Below are positions 1 to 6,465 of a stretch of 6,467 nucleotides of DNA, in pieces. The DNA is from an uncultured Porphyromonas sp. (GTDB lineage: Bacteria; Bacteroidota; Bacteroidia; Bacteroidales; Porphyromonadaceae): assembly GCA_945875135.1 (NCBI GenBank), contig CAMCJO010000131.1:1-6467 (forward strand), read 5' to 3'. The position numbers and the translations under genes are program-made. Positions within the stretch are counted from its first letter, which is position 1. Every line of letters starts with the position of its first letter. Under the pieces are notes generated by a model, which saw nothing but the letters and a program-made list of their open reading frames with translations, did not search any database and had not been told where the DNA came from.

Positions 1-2
1 GT

Positions 3-671
3 CGCATTGTGAAGCTTATCAATAAGAAGCATCAACTTAAAAGCTCGGTAATTATCGACGAGCTACCGACTATCTACTTTCGTGGTCTAGATAACCTGAT
101 AGCCACAGCCAGAAGTAACAAGGTCGCTGTGTGTCTAGGCTTTCAGGACTTCTCGCAGCTGACCCGAGACTATGGCGATAAGGAGAGTAAGGTGATACAG
201 AACACGGTGGGTAATGTTTTTAGCGGGCAAGTTGTAGGAGAAACAGCTAAGACGCTTTCCGAGCGTTTTGGTAAGGTTCTACAACAACGGCAGTCCATGA
301 CCATCAATCGTAACGACAAGTCCACATCTATATCTACGCAGATGGATAGCTTGATTCCTGCAAGTAAGATTAGTAACCTTACACAAGGTATGTTCGTTGG
401 GGCTGTCTCTGACAATTTCGATGAACGCATCGATCAGAAAATATTCCACGCAGAAATCGTTGTGGATGTTGCCAAGGTCTCAGCTGAAACGAAAGCTTAC
501 CAGCCTATCCCCATCATAGCGGACTTCACAAACGAAAATGGCTCCGATAGTCTGCGGGAGACTATTGAAGCCAATTATCGCCAAGTCAAGCAAGAGGTGC
601 TATCCCTCGTAGACTCTGAGACTGCTCGTATCAAAGCTGACCCAACACTCTCTCATCTGATTAAAGAGTAA
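3..671 (+). CDS. mobC: Conjugation coupling protein, MobC/TraG (VirD4-like) family, C-terminal part; 5' end outside window
   Basis: This is the last 222 codons of a type IV coupling protein, the inner-membrane-associated ATPase that brings the relaxase-DNA complex to the conjugation pore. The frame is open to the left edge, so the GTG at position 9 is internal and not a real start. Visible signs are a Walker B-type stretch (VIIDELPTIYF, with Asp-Glu at codons 19-20 from position 3), then IATARSNKVAVCLGFQDFSQL, which matches the glutamine-containing sensor segment of TraG/TraD/VirD4 ATPases, and the NTVGNVFSGQV region typical of Bacteroides MobC-like proteins. Full-length relatives have roughly 650-670 residues, so about two thirds is missing, including Walker A. 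The C-terminal tail looks intact and ends in TAA. The gene converges on the peptide cluster with only 31 bp between the stop codons. The family assignment is firm; the choice of symbol mobC over traG is an inference from the Bacteroidetes setting. Confidence 0.85.
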   Translation, partial: RIVKLINKKHQLKSSVIIDELPTIYFRGLDNLIATARSNKVAVCLGFQDFSQLTRDYGDKESKVIQNTVGNVFSGQVVGETAKTLSERFGKVLQQRQSMTINRNDKSTSISTQMDSLIPASKISNLTQGMFVGAVSDNFDERIDQKIFHAEIVVDVAKVSAETKAYQPIPIIADFTNENGSDSLRETIEANYRQVKQEVLSLVDSETARIKADPTLSHLIKE

Positions 672-702
672 TCACGCCCTTTGATATGATGGAAGTTACT
701 AA

Positions 703-2019
703 CTATGTCCTTTGGTTTATCATCTTACGAATCGGCATAATAAAACGCTCTATCAGTCGGTAGTTAGCAGTTACAATCTCTCCTGTTCCTTGCAACTCTC
801 TTTGAATAGGAAGATTTCTTCCATAACTTGTTGTGAGATTCTTGGGAAGTAGAATATCTACTCTATAGTTTCCATCTTTGTCTGGAAGAGTAGAGATATT
901 TGCGACCTCTCCAGTTATAAAACCAAATTCTTCATCTGGATAGTTTGATAGACGTATCAATACTTTTTGTCCTACGGCTATTTTACCCGCCTTATTGGGT
1001 GTTACCGTCATTGATCCATGTGGAGTAGAGGTCTCTATGGGATCTACACTAAAGATAGGCTCACCAACCTGCACATATTGATGATTGTAACGATTTCCCC
1101 AATAATTTAAAGTGCCAGAAATGGGACTTAATAAAAGGTAGGTTTTTTCCCAATTGGAAATAGAGACTAATAAATCTCTCGTATAGCTTGCTAATAATCT
1201 GTGGTGTTGAAGCATTTCCTCCTTGAAGCTTTTTTCTAAATCGCTTAGGGAAATCTCACTTTCGACAATCCCTTGTTGTGCAGAAATCAGAGATTGTGAG
1301 AAGTCTACAATGCTATGTTGAGCTTGTTTATATAGGGCTTTTGCAGATTCGTATTCCTCATCGGAAAGAATTCCCTGGGTATGTAGCAAGCTGTCTCGTC
1401 GGAATTGTTCTTTAGCGATTAGGTACCTATCGCCCATAATTTGCGCTTGCTTTTGTGACCCTTCTTTTCTCTTTGACTGTAGTTCAATCAGATCTCTTTG
1501 GAGATTGATACGAGTCTTACGGTAGTCTTGTTGTATAAAGTCTAAATAACTTTGCACTTCTTCTATCCATTGATTGTAAGCATCGGATAGACTGCCTAAG
1601 GTTTTGGGTTGAAAAGACAAACATGTCGATAAGAGCTCGGGAGTTACAATGCTTGTGGAAATAGCGGTATCCACGCGCAATGCGACTTTTTTAAGAGTTA
1701 TAGCCTCTTGAGTATTGACTGTGTTTTGAATAGATGCGATAATATCGCCTGTTTGAATCGCTTTATCTCTTAAAGGATCTAACTCGTCTAAATACCCAGC
1801 TGTTTGAGCCACAATGACTTGAGTCGGTGTTGATGATGATATTTTGACTTCCCCCGTTACTGTATCGGGGTAACGAAAAACTATGCTACCGATGAATATA
1901 ATGACTACTATTAGAATCAAAACAGTCAGAGTGATTTTCAAAATTGGAGATGGCACTCTGCCTAAAACATCTTGAACTTCAGGACTATAGTCAAGGATTT
2001 CAATTTTTCGTTCTGACAT
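703..2019 (-). CDS. HlyD-family periplasmic adaptor of a peptide exporter
   Basis: A 438-residue membrane fusion protein that would link the inner-membrane ABC exporter to an outer-membrane TolC-like channel. The order is: a short cytoplasmic N-terminus with SPEVQDVLGRVPSPIL (residues 12-27), a form I associate with Bacteroidetes adaptors next to C39 ABC transporters; one membrane helix at about 28-48; the first half of a beta-barrel/lipoyl region at about 55-100 (GEVKISS..., AQTAGYL); a long helical hairpin rich in Gln, Glu and Lys at about 145-290; the second lipoyl half at about 293-325 (LLLSPISGTL...VQVGEPIFSV); and a beta-barrel to about 400. The ATG lies 3 bp after the stop of the ABC gene and in the same frame, so the two are almost certainly cotranscribed and translationally coupled. 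There is no clear Shine-Dalgarno sequence, as is usual in Bacteroidetes. No outer-membrane channel gene follows. The length is normal and nothing looks damaged. Confidence 0.9.
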   Translation of the reverse strand: MSERKIEILDYSPEVQDVLGRVPSPILKITLTVLILIVVIIFIGSIVFRYPDTVTGEVKISSSTPTQVIVAQTAGYLDELDPLRDKAIQTGDIIASIQNTVNTQEAITLKKVALRVDTAISTSIVTPELLSTCLSFQPKTLGSLSDAYNQWIEEVQSYLDFIQQDYRKTRINLQRDLIELQSKRKEGSQKQAQIMGDRYLIAKEQFRRDSLLHTQGILSDEEYESAKALYKQAQHSIVDFSQSLISAQQGIVESEISLSDLEKSFKEEMLQHHRLLASYTRDLLVSISNWEKTYLLLSPISGTLNYWGNRYNHQYVQVGEPIFSVDPIETSTPHGSMTVTPNKAGKIAVGQKVLIRLSNYPDEEFGFITGEVANISTLPDKDGNYRVDILLPKNLTTSYGRNLPIQRELQGTGEIVTANYRLIERFIMPIRKMINQRT

Positions 2020-2022
2020 AAT

Positions 2023-4227
2023 TTATGACCCTAACTCAAGTTGATTGTGTACTAGCATATAATAGTAGCTCTGTTGTGCTATTAGTTCTGTATGTGTTCC
2101 TTGTTCAACAATCTCTCCTTGATCTAAAACAATGATGTTGTCTGCATCTTTGACTGTACTTAATCTATGAGCCACAATTACAACAGTCCTTCCATTGTAA
2201 AACGACTTGAGATGTTGCATTATTTGCTGTTCATTATTGGCATCTAGTGAATTGGTCGCTTCATCTAAGAAGATATAGCGTGGTCGTTTGTATACTGCTC
2301 GTGCTATTAAGATACGTTGTCGCTGACCTTGGCTTAGGCCATTACCATCCATCCCAATCTTTGTGTTTACCCCAAGTGGAAGCCCATCAATATAGTCTTT
2401 GAGATTAGCTGTTTCTATTGCATCTATCAACCGAGATGTATCTACATTGCGCTCCATTGCGATATTGTGCGCAATTGTATCAGAAAATATGTAGCCCTCT
2501 TGCATAACTGCGCCACACTGCGCTCTCCAAAAGTGTGGATTAATCTGAGCTAAAGGTGTATTCCCAATACGAATTTCACCTATTTGAGGCGGGTAAAAAC
2601 CAAGTAACAATTTGAGAAGTGTTGTTTTACCACTTCCACTAGCTCCGACAATTGCGGTGACTTTATTTTGTGGTATAGTTAGGGAGAGTCCTTTAAGGAC
2701 ATAATCTCTATCAGCTCCTTCGTAGTTAAAACTAATTTGTTCAACGTATATGCTCTCATCTTCTGGTAAATCGCTCCTCATCGGAGTGTCAAGTGTTATC
2801 TCGTCTTGCTTACTATTGATCTCATTCAAGCGGTCGATACTGATTCTAGCATCTTGAAGAGATTGCGCAAATCCAATAAACTGCTCAACGGGTGCCGAAA
2901 GCTGCCCTATGATGTACGTGAGTGCCATCATCATACCAAGAGTCATCTCTCCATTTACGACAGAACGGGCTGCGATGAATGTTACCAATAGATTAGTGGT
3001 TTGGCTAAAGAATATGGTTCCTACTTGCTGCACCTGACCCAATGCCAATCCTTTAATTCCTATTTTGTAAAGCTTCACTTGTATTCGCTCCCACTCCCAT
3101 CGCTTCTCTTGCTCATTATTGTTGAGCTTGATTTCTTGCATTCCTGTGACAAGCTGGTAGAGATTTGACTGCTCTGCTGCTGCTTGAGCAAAACGTCGAT
3201 TATCAATTTCGCGACGGTATCTCATAAAGCTGACAACCCAAACAATATAAAGAGTATTCCCTAATAAGAATAGAGCCAATATTGGCAGGCTATAGACTCC
3301 AAGTACAATCGCAAAAATAATGAAGCTGACGAATGAAAAAAGCGTCCCAATAGATGAGCCTGTAAGAAAATTCTGTATTCGGCTATTGTCTGAGATACGC
3401 TGTAAAATGTCTCCTACATTCTTGGAATCGAAAAACCTGATGGGAAGTCGCATCAGCTTCGCTAGGTAATCGGAAATAAAGAGAATGTTGACCCGATAGT
3501 TCACATGGAGCATTAGCCATGAGCGAACAAATCCAGCAGATAGTTGAGAGAGAAATAAAACGAATTGAGCTATCAAGACTAATGTGATGAAGTTCAAATC
3601 ACTATTCCTAATTCCAACATCAACAAGACTTTGCGTTAAGAAAGGGAATACGAGCTGAAGTAAACTAGTAACCAAAAGACATAAAAACACATACCCAATT
3701 TCTTGTCGATAACGTTTTAAGTAAAAAACGAAGTGCGACAATCCTTGGCGTCTAAGGCTCTTTTGGTCTTGGATAGTATCCTCTCTTTGTTTTTGAAACT
3801 CAGGGGTTGGTGACAATAAGAGAGCTACTCCAAGTGGCGTACTATCTTCAATAGAGGTTAACCAAGAAACAGAAAACTCCTCTTTTGTAAGCTTTACCTT
3901 TCCTAATGCTGGATCGGCGATATGGTATATATACTTGCCTCGCCTCTTTTCTATCTTGTACAAAACGACAAAGTGTCGTTGTTGCCAATGAAGAATAATG
4001 GGCAACTCAACTTCAAGTAGAGAGTCTAGTGAACATGAGATCCCTTGCGTACGCAGACCCAATGTTTCAGCAGCTTCACTAATCCCCAATAAAGAAACGC
4101 CCGTCCTTGTGATGTGACATAACTCTCGCACTCGTTCTATGGGAAATCGCCTTCCATAGTGACCGCACACCATCACCAAACATGCTGGACCGCAGTCCAT
4201 AGAATCTCGCTGGCAAGTAATTTTCAT
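2023..4227 (-). CDS. Peptidase C39 domain-containing ABC transporter (bacteriocin/RiPP exporter)
   Basis: A 734-residue half-transporter that both trims a precursor leader and exports the peptide. Residues 1-125 are a C39 cysteine peptidase: Gln6 and Cys12 in TCQRDSMDCGPACL, His85 in HFVVLYKI, and Asp105 in ADPALGK form the expected oxyanion and catalytic set. A six-helix membrane domain follows at about 175-450. The nucleotide-binding domain has Walker A GASGSGKTT (528-536), Q-loop Gln576, signature LSQGQ (631-635, with Gln replacing the first Gly of LSGGQ, common in Bacteroidetes members), Walker B YIFLDE (651-656), D-loop and H-loop His687. I chose the ATG at 4227. A TTG at 4245 would add six residues (MTSRDK), but C39 domains normally start just before the Gln-Cys motif, and the ATG leaves a clean 14-bp gap after the maturase stop. 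All catalytic residues are present, so it should be active. The known family cleaves after a GG or GA leader end; its substrate is not evident here. Confidence 0.95.
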   Translation of the reverse strand: MKITCQRDSMDCGPACLVMVCGHYGRRFPIERVRELCHITRTGVSLLGISEAAETLGLRTQGISCSLDSLLEVELPIILHWQQRHFVVLYKIEKRRGKYIYHIADPALGKVKLTKEEFSVSWLTSIEDSTPLGVALLLSPTPEFQKQREDTIQDQKSLRRQGLSHFVFYLKRYRQEIGYVFLCLLVTSLLQLVFPFLTQSLVDVGIRNSDLNFITLVLIAQFVLFLSQLSAGFVRSWLMLHVNYRVNILFISDYLAKLMRLPIRFFDSKNVGDILQRISDNSRIQNFLTGSSIGTLFSFVSFIIFAIVLGVYSLPILALFLLGNTLYIVWVVSFMRYRREIDNRRFAQAAAEQSNLYQLVTGMQEIKLNNNEQEKRWEWERIQVKLYKIGIKGLALGQVQQVGTIFFSQTTNLLVTFIAARSVVNGEMTLGMMMALTYIIGQLSAPVEQFIGFAQSLQDARISIDRLNEINSKQDEITLDTPMRSDLPEDESIYVEQISFNYEGADRDYVLKGLSLTIPQNKVTAIVGASGSGKTTLLKLLLGFYPPQIGEIRIGNTPLAQINPHFWRAQCGAVMQEGYIFSDTIAHNIAMERNVDTSRLIDAIETANLKDYIDGLPLGVNTKIGMDGNGLSQGQRQRILIARAVYKRPRYIFLDEATNSLDANNEQQIMQHLKSFYNGRTVVIVAHRLSTVKDADNIIVLDQGEIVEQGTHTELIAQQSYYYMLVHNQLELGS

Positions 4228-4241
4228 CTTGTCCCTTGATG

Positions 4242-5225
4242 TCAATATGGAGAGTATCTACATTTTCGCGGTTTTGAATATATGTCAAGAGGGTTTACGA
4301 TATAGCACCGACAGTCTGTACAAAACACTCTATATTCGCAATCGCAGCAAATAGGAATCTCACTCTTTTTTATCTCGGAGAATAGTTTATATCTACTATC
4401 TTTCTTTACATCTAGAAAATCAATTTCTCCAAGCCTGCCATAAGAAAAACTCATTGATGGACAATGTTTTACATCACCATTAGAAGATACCGAAATCTTT
4501 TTCCACAAGCAGGTATTCCCCCGTAGATACTTTGCATACGTCTCAATATTAATACTGAGTAAATTTTCGCTTATTATTCCACAGGCAGAGCAATTTGAAA
4601 GGACCTTTTTATTAAGCACCATTCTTTTGCCACACATTTCATCTCGTTCGGCTCCCATTAGAATGATTTTAGACAAGTGAAAGGGATAGTCGTCTAAAAG
4701 TTTCAGATAATTACTCAACTGCTCATTATTCGAGTAATTAACGATGAACTCAATATTGAAATACCCTTTTGCAACTAACTTGGCAATCACTTGGCGAAGG
4801 TGTAAAAGTGAAGACTTAAAAAACAATCTGACCTGTGTAAATCGAGAAAGTCTGAAATTGGGTAGAAGTTCAATGAATTTCAAAGAGTCGTTTTCAGTAT
4901 TTGCATCTACAATCAATGACTCAAATTCAAAAGGAATGTCCCAGTTGCTAAGAGTTGTGTTTTGAAACGGAATTGAGAAATCCGACTCAATAGCAAGATT
5001 ATTAAACAATAGAAACTCCCTCATTTCTAATGGATCTATTGAATATAATAGAGCTTCTTCTGTGAAGATGTCTATAGCTATGGATCTTTGCTGTGACACA
5101 GAGGTTAAAAACAATCCCCAAGATGACGGAATGGAGTCGTACATCCCAGCATCCATATTAAAAACAGCAGATTTCGACTTGCCATTCACGATGACAACGC
5201 TTGGCAATAGGCTAATATATCTCAT
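4242..5225 (-). CDS. gwsS: Grasp-with-spasm system SPASM-domain peptide maturase
   Basis: A 327-residue protein matching the SPASM partner of grasp-with-spasm RiPP systems. Residues 1-80 (LLPSVVIVNGKSKSAVFNMD...YDSIP) resemble the N-terminal part of this family, which may serve in precursor recognition; that role is an inference. Residues 100-190 look like alternating strands and helices of a partial barrel. A CSACG motif lies at 212-216. The SPASM domain starts with Cys239-X10-Gly-X4-Cys255 (NTCLWKKISVSSNGDVKHCPSM), followed by the cysteine-rich CCDCEYRVFCTDCRC at 293-307 and Cys322. There is no cysteine before residue 198, so the CX3CX2C motif of radical SAM enzymes is absent. I believe this is typical of the family, and it leaves the chemistry open: an auxiliary Fe-S cluster or a scaffold role. 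The ATG at 5225 overlaps the end of the 64-codon gene by 14 bp, and the exporter starts 14 bp downstream. Alternative: an inactive radical SAM homologue. Confidence 0.85.
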   Translation of the reverse strand: MRYISLLPSVVIVNGKSKSAVFNMDAGMYDSIPSSWGLFLTSVSQQRSIAIDIFTEEALLYSIDPLEMREFLLFNNLAIESDFSIPFQNTTLSNWDIPFEFESLIVDANTENDSLKFIELLPNFRLSRFTQVRLFFKSSLLHLRQVIAKLVAKGYFNIEFIVNYSNNEQLSNYLKLLDDYPFHLSKIILMGAERDEMCGKRMVLNKKVLSNCSACGIISENLLSINIETYAKYLRGNTCLWKKISVSSNGDVKHCPSMSFSYGRLGEIDFLDVKKDSRYKLFSEIKKSEIPICCDCEYRVFCTDCRCYIVNPLDIYSKPRKCRYSPY

Positions 5226-5406
5226 AAATCTTACTTACAAGACATGATGCATCTGCAACAGCAATATTTCTTTGGCAATAGGGTTCCCACAGCCTAGAAT
5301 CGCTAGATGATTTCAAAGTGTTGAATTTTGACACTTTTGAGTTGTAAAAAGCCACTGGGATTAACCCTTTCAAAAACAAACCGTCAATCTGCTTTAGTAT
5401 ATCCAT
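5212..5406 (-). CDS. Small overlapping gene of unknown function (64 residues); candidate precursor peptide
   Basis: I do not recognise this protein. Its ATG lies 23 bp inside the end of the ATP-grasp gene, and its TAG lies 14 bp inside the SPASM gene, so it fills the whole gap between the two maturases in a different frame from the ATP-grasp gene. An in-frame TAG nine bases upstream of the ATG fixes the start. The product has a short hydrophobic N-terminal half (residues 1-20), then a Lys/Ser/Asn-rich stretch (SKVSKFNTLKSSSDSR, 23-38), two cysteines (44 and 55) and an aromatic C-terminus (SKIYEIY). It has no membrane helix of convincing length and no double-glycine leader end. Ser, Thr, Lys, Asp and Glu in the middle could in principle be crosslinked by an ATP-grasp ligase, but that is speculation. 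Position argues for a real gene: the maturase stop and start would otherwise be 158 bp apart in an operon with gaps of 20 bp or less. It could instead be an accessory protein. Confidence 0.55.
   Translation of the reverse strand: MDILKQIDGLFLKGLIPVAFYNSKVSKFNTLKSSSDSRLWEPYCQRNIAVADASCLVSKIYEIY
5313..5340. repeat. Inverted repeat inside the small overlapping gene
   Basis: AAAGTGT (5315-5321) and ACACTTT (5331-5337) pair perfectly across a 9-base loop. One bulged base and two further pairs (5313-5314 with 5339-5340) extend the stem. In the transcript this hairpin would sit in the middle of the 64-codon gene, between the two maturase reading frames. The loop is AT-rich and no U-tract follows, so it does not look like an intrinsic terminator. 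Confidence 0.4.
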
Positions 5407-6376
5407 TTTGATCTATGCTGACAAGAACAGATGCAATATGTTGGGGTATATTGAGCCCTGTGCGTCTAGAATACCCACTGAATTGACCTACTGGATTTAC
5501 CTCCAAAAACACATACTCATTTTCAGGCGTTAGGACTAAATCTATACAGCCCGTGTTTAGTTTTAACCTGCTAAGTAAAATGTCTATTTTTTCCTCGATG
5601 TCTATAGGCAACTTATAGGGCTCTAGATTACATCTGTTTTCTGCTGTTTGTTCTCTAGAGTCTAGAGAAGTCGCTAGGTTTTGTTGGGACATAATCGCAG
5701 TAGTATAGAAGTGTCCAAGAAGATAGAATACTCTGAGTTCTAATAATTTGGACAATTTCTCTTGGAACAAGGAGATGACAAACGTTTTGGGACAGGTAGA
5801 CTCTATGAAGTCTTTATCAACTTCTTTTGTATACACTGGGTTCAAAACTTCATTCTGTGAGGTATAAACAGGAGAGTAATTTCCTATAGCCTTAGTAATA
5901 ACACCTTGTGGCGTTTCAGCAATGAAGTTAAGTAGCTCTTCTTTGCTATTCGTAATAAGAGTTTTTGGCGTTTTAAGTCCGACTTTTTTGGCGAGTTTCA
6001 ATACGGACATCTTATTCACACCAATCACTTCTCCTGTTGGAATCCAAAATGCATCCTTCAGGTTATTTTCAAGGATTTTTCTAAATGCAAACAATTCTCC
6101 CAATAGATTGTCTAAGATAGAGTCGTTTAGAATCTTATCTTCTGACAATTGTATACGAGTTGGAGTTATCCAACGTCTAAAAAACACGACACTTACCTCT
6201 TTTGTGAGGTTTACGCCATTGCAGAATATACATCCGTCCTTATAGACTATGGTGTTGCTACCAAATAAAAGGCTCTCACCTGTAAGTATTATGTAGTTAG
6301 CCTTGAAACATTTTAGCCAATCAATCACTTCTATATGTGATTGATCCCCCGCTTCTGTAGTTAGTATTAAAATCAT
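5384..6376 (-). CDS. gwsG: Grasp-with-spasm system ATP-grasp peptide maturase (graspetide-type ligase)
   Basis: A 330-residue ATP-grasp ligase expected to activate Asp or Glu side chains of a precursor peptide as acyl-phosphates and join them to Ser/Thr or Lys, giving ester or amide crosslinks. The N-terminus MILILTTEAGDQSHIEVIDWL matches the family, which is why I chose the ATG at 6376 over an in-frame GTG at 6397. The pre-ATP-grasp region runs to about residue 140 (VNKMSVLKLAKKVGLKTPKTLI). ATP-binding Lys162 is in ITKAIG. FQEKLSKLLELRVFYLLG (204-221) carries the Glu-Leu-Arg motif of graspetide ligases. SLDSR (237-241) carries the DxR motif implicated in substrate binding in this class. Metal-binding residues Asp279 (GCIDL), Glu292 and Asn294 (FLEVNPVGQFSG) are all present, so it should be active. 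It heads the recognisable operon, 20 bp after an upstream open frame, and overlaps the small gene at its 3' end. One 60-base line of it counts at 30% GC. Confidence 0.9.
   Translation of the reverse strand: MILILTTEAGDQSHIEVIDWLKCFKANYIILTGESLLFGSNTIVYKDGCIFCNGVNLTKEVSVVFFRRWITPTRIQLSEDKILNDSILDNLLGELFAFRKILENNLKDAFWIPTGEVIGVNKMSVLKLAKKVGLKTPKTLITNSKEELLNFIAETPQGVITKAIGNYSPVYTSQNEVLNPVYTKEVDKDFIESTCPKTFVISLFQEKLSKLLELRVFYLLGHFYTTAIMSQQNLATSLDSREQTAENRCNLEPYKLPIDIEEKIDILLSRLKLNTGCIDLVLTPENEYVFLEVNPVGQFSGYSRRTGLNIPQHIASVLVSIDQNGYTKAD
5651..5669. repeat. Perfect 19-bp palindrome with 9-bp arms
   Basis: TTCTCTAGA-G-TCTAGAGAA, two 9-base arms around one central base, lies inside the ATP-grasp gene at the codons for the LDSRE segment, which includes the DxR motif. 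Arms this tight are not common, but the codons for Ser-Leu-Asp-Ser-Arg-Glu can produce them by chance. No function can be claimed. Confidence 0.5.
6320..6345. repeat. 9-bp inverted repeat near the 5' end of the ATP-grasp gene
   Basis: ATCAATCAC (6320-6328) and GTGATTGAT (6337-6345) are perfect inverted copies separated by 8 bases. They begin about 31 bases after the ATG at 6376, in the codons for the DQSHIEVIDW region. The mRNA could form a hairpin early in the coding region, which might affect translation. One or so such repeats per several kilobases is plausible by chance, so this is descriptive only. Confidence 0.4.
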
Positions 6377-6396
6377 ATATGGATAGAACAATAGCA

Positions 6397-6465
6397 CTAA
6401 TATACAAATAGGCTGTCTGGAAGCACTGGTAGTCCTAAATCTTGTCTGAGACTGTCAGATAGTGC
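6397..6465 (-). CDS. Possible 3' end of an upstream gene in the same operon; 5' end outside window
   Basis: On the minus strand a frame is open from the right edge for 22 codons and ends at TAG (6397-6399), 20 bp before the ATP-grasp start. It ends in LGLPVLPDSLFVY. The spacing and direction fit a gene of the same operon, and grasp-with-spasm clusters commonly have precursor genes just upstream of the maturases. However, 22 codons is short enough to be open by chance, and no family can be recognised from it. If it is real, it could be the precursor's C-terminal core, with Asp and Ser residues available for crosslinking, or any other gene. Confidence 0.25.
   Translation of the reverse strand, partial: ALSDSLRQDLGLPVLPDSLFVY

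Noticed and set aside
9..11. GTG as the start codon of the coupling gene
   Set aside because: The frame stays open to the left edge and a complete family member is about three times longer, so this is an internal valine.
170..430. 86-codon minus-strand frame inside the coupling gene
   Set aside because: It lies wholly within a conserved domain on the other strand and shows no protein features of its own.
694..704. AGTTACTAACT palindrome at the convergent junction as a terminator
   Set aside because: Its stem is 5 bp and AT-rich with a one-base loop that cannot form, and no T-run follows.
4228..4245. TTG start adding six residues to the ABC exporter
   Set aside because: The ATG at 4227 puts the Gln-Cys motif at the usual distance from the N-terminus and avoids overlap with the maturase stop.
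4079..4288. 69-codon minus-strand frame across the maturase-exporter junction
   Set aside because: It overlaps two strong genes in another frame and covers the catalytic Cys region of the C39 domain, so it is a shadow.
5922..6245. 107-codon plus-strand frame antisense to the ATP-grasp gene
   Set aside because: It is a shadow of a well-supported gene, with low-complexity Ser/Leu/Phe content and no recognisable motif.
6377..6397. GTG start adding seven residues to the ATP-grasp protein
   Set aside because: Family members begin with a MILI-type strand, which the ATG at 6376 provides; the extra residues MLLFYPY add nothing expected.
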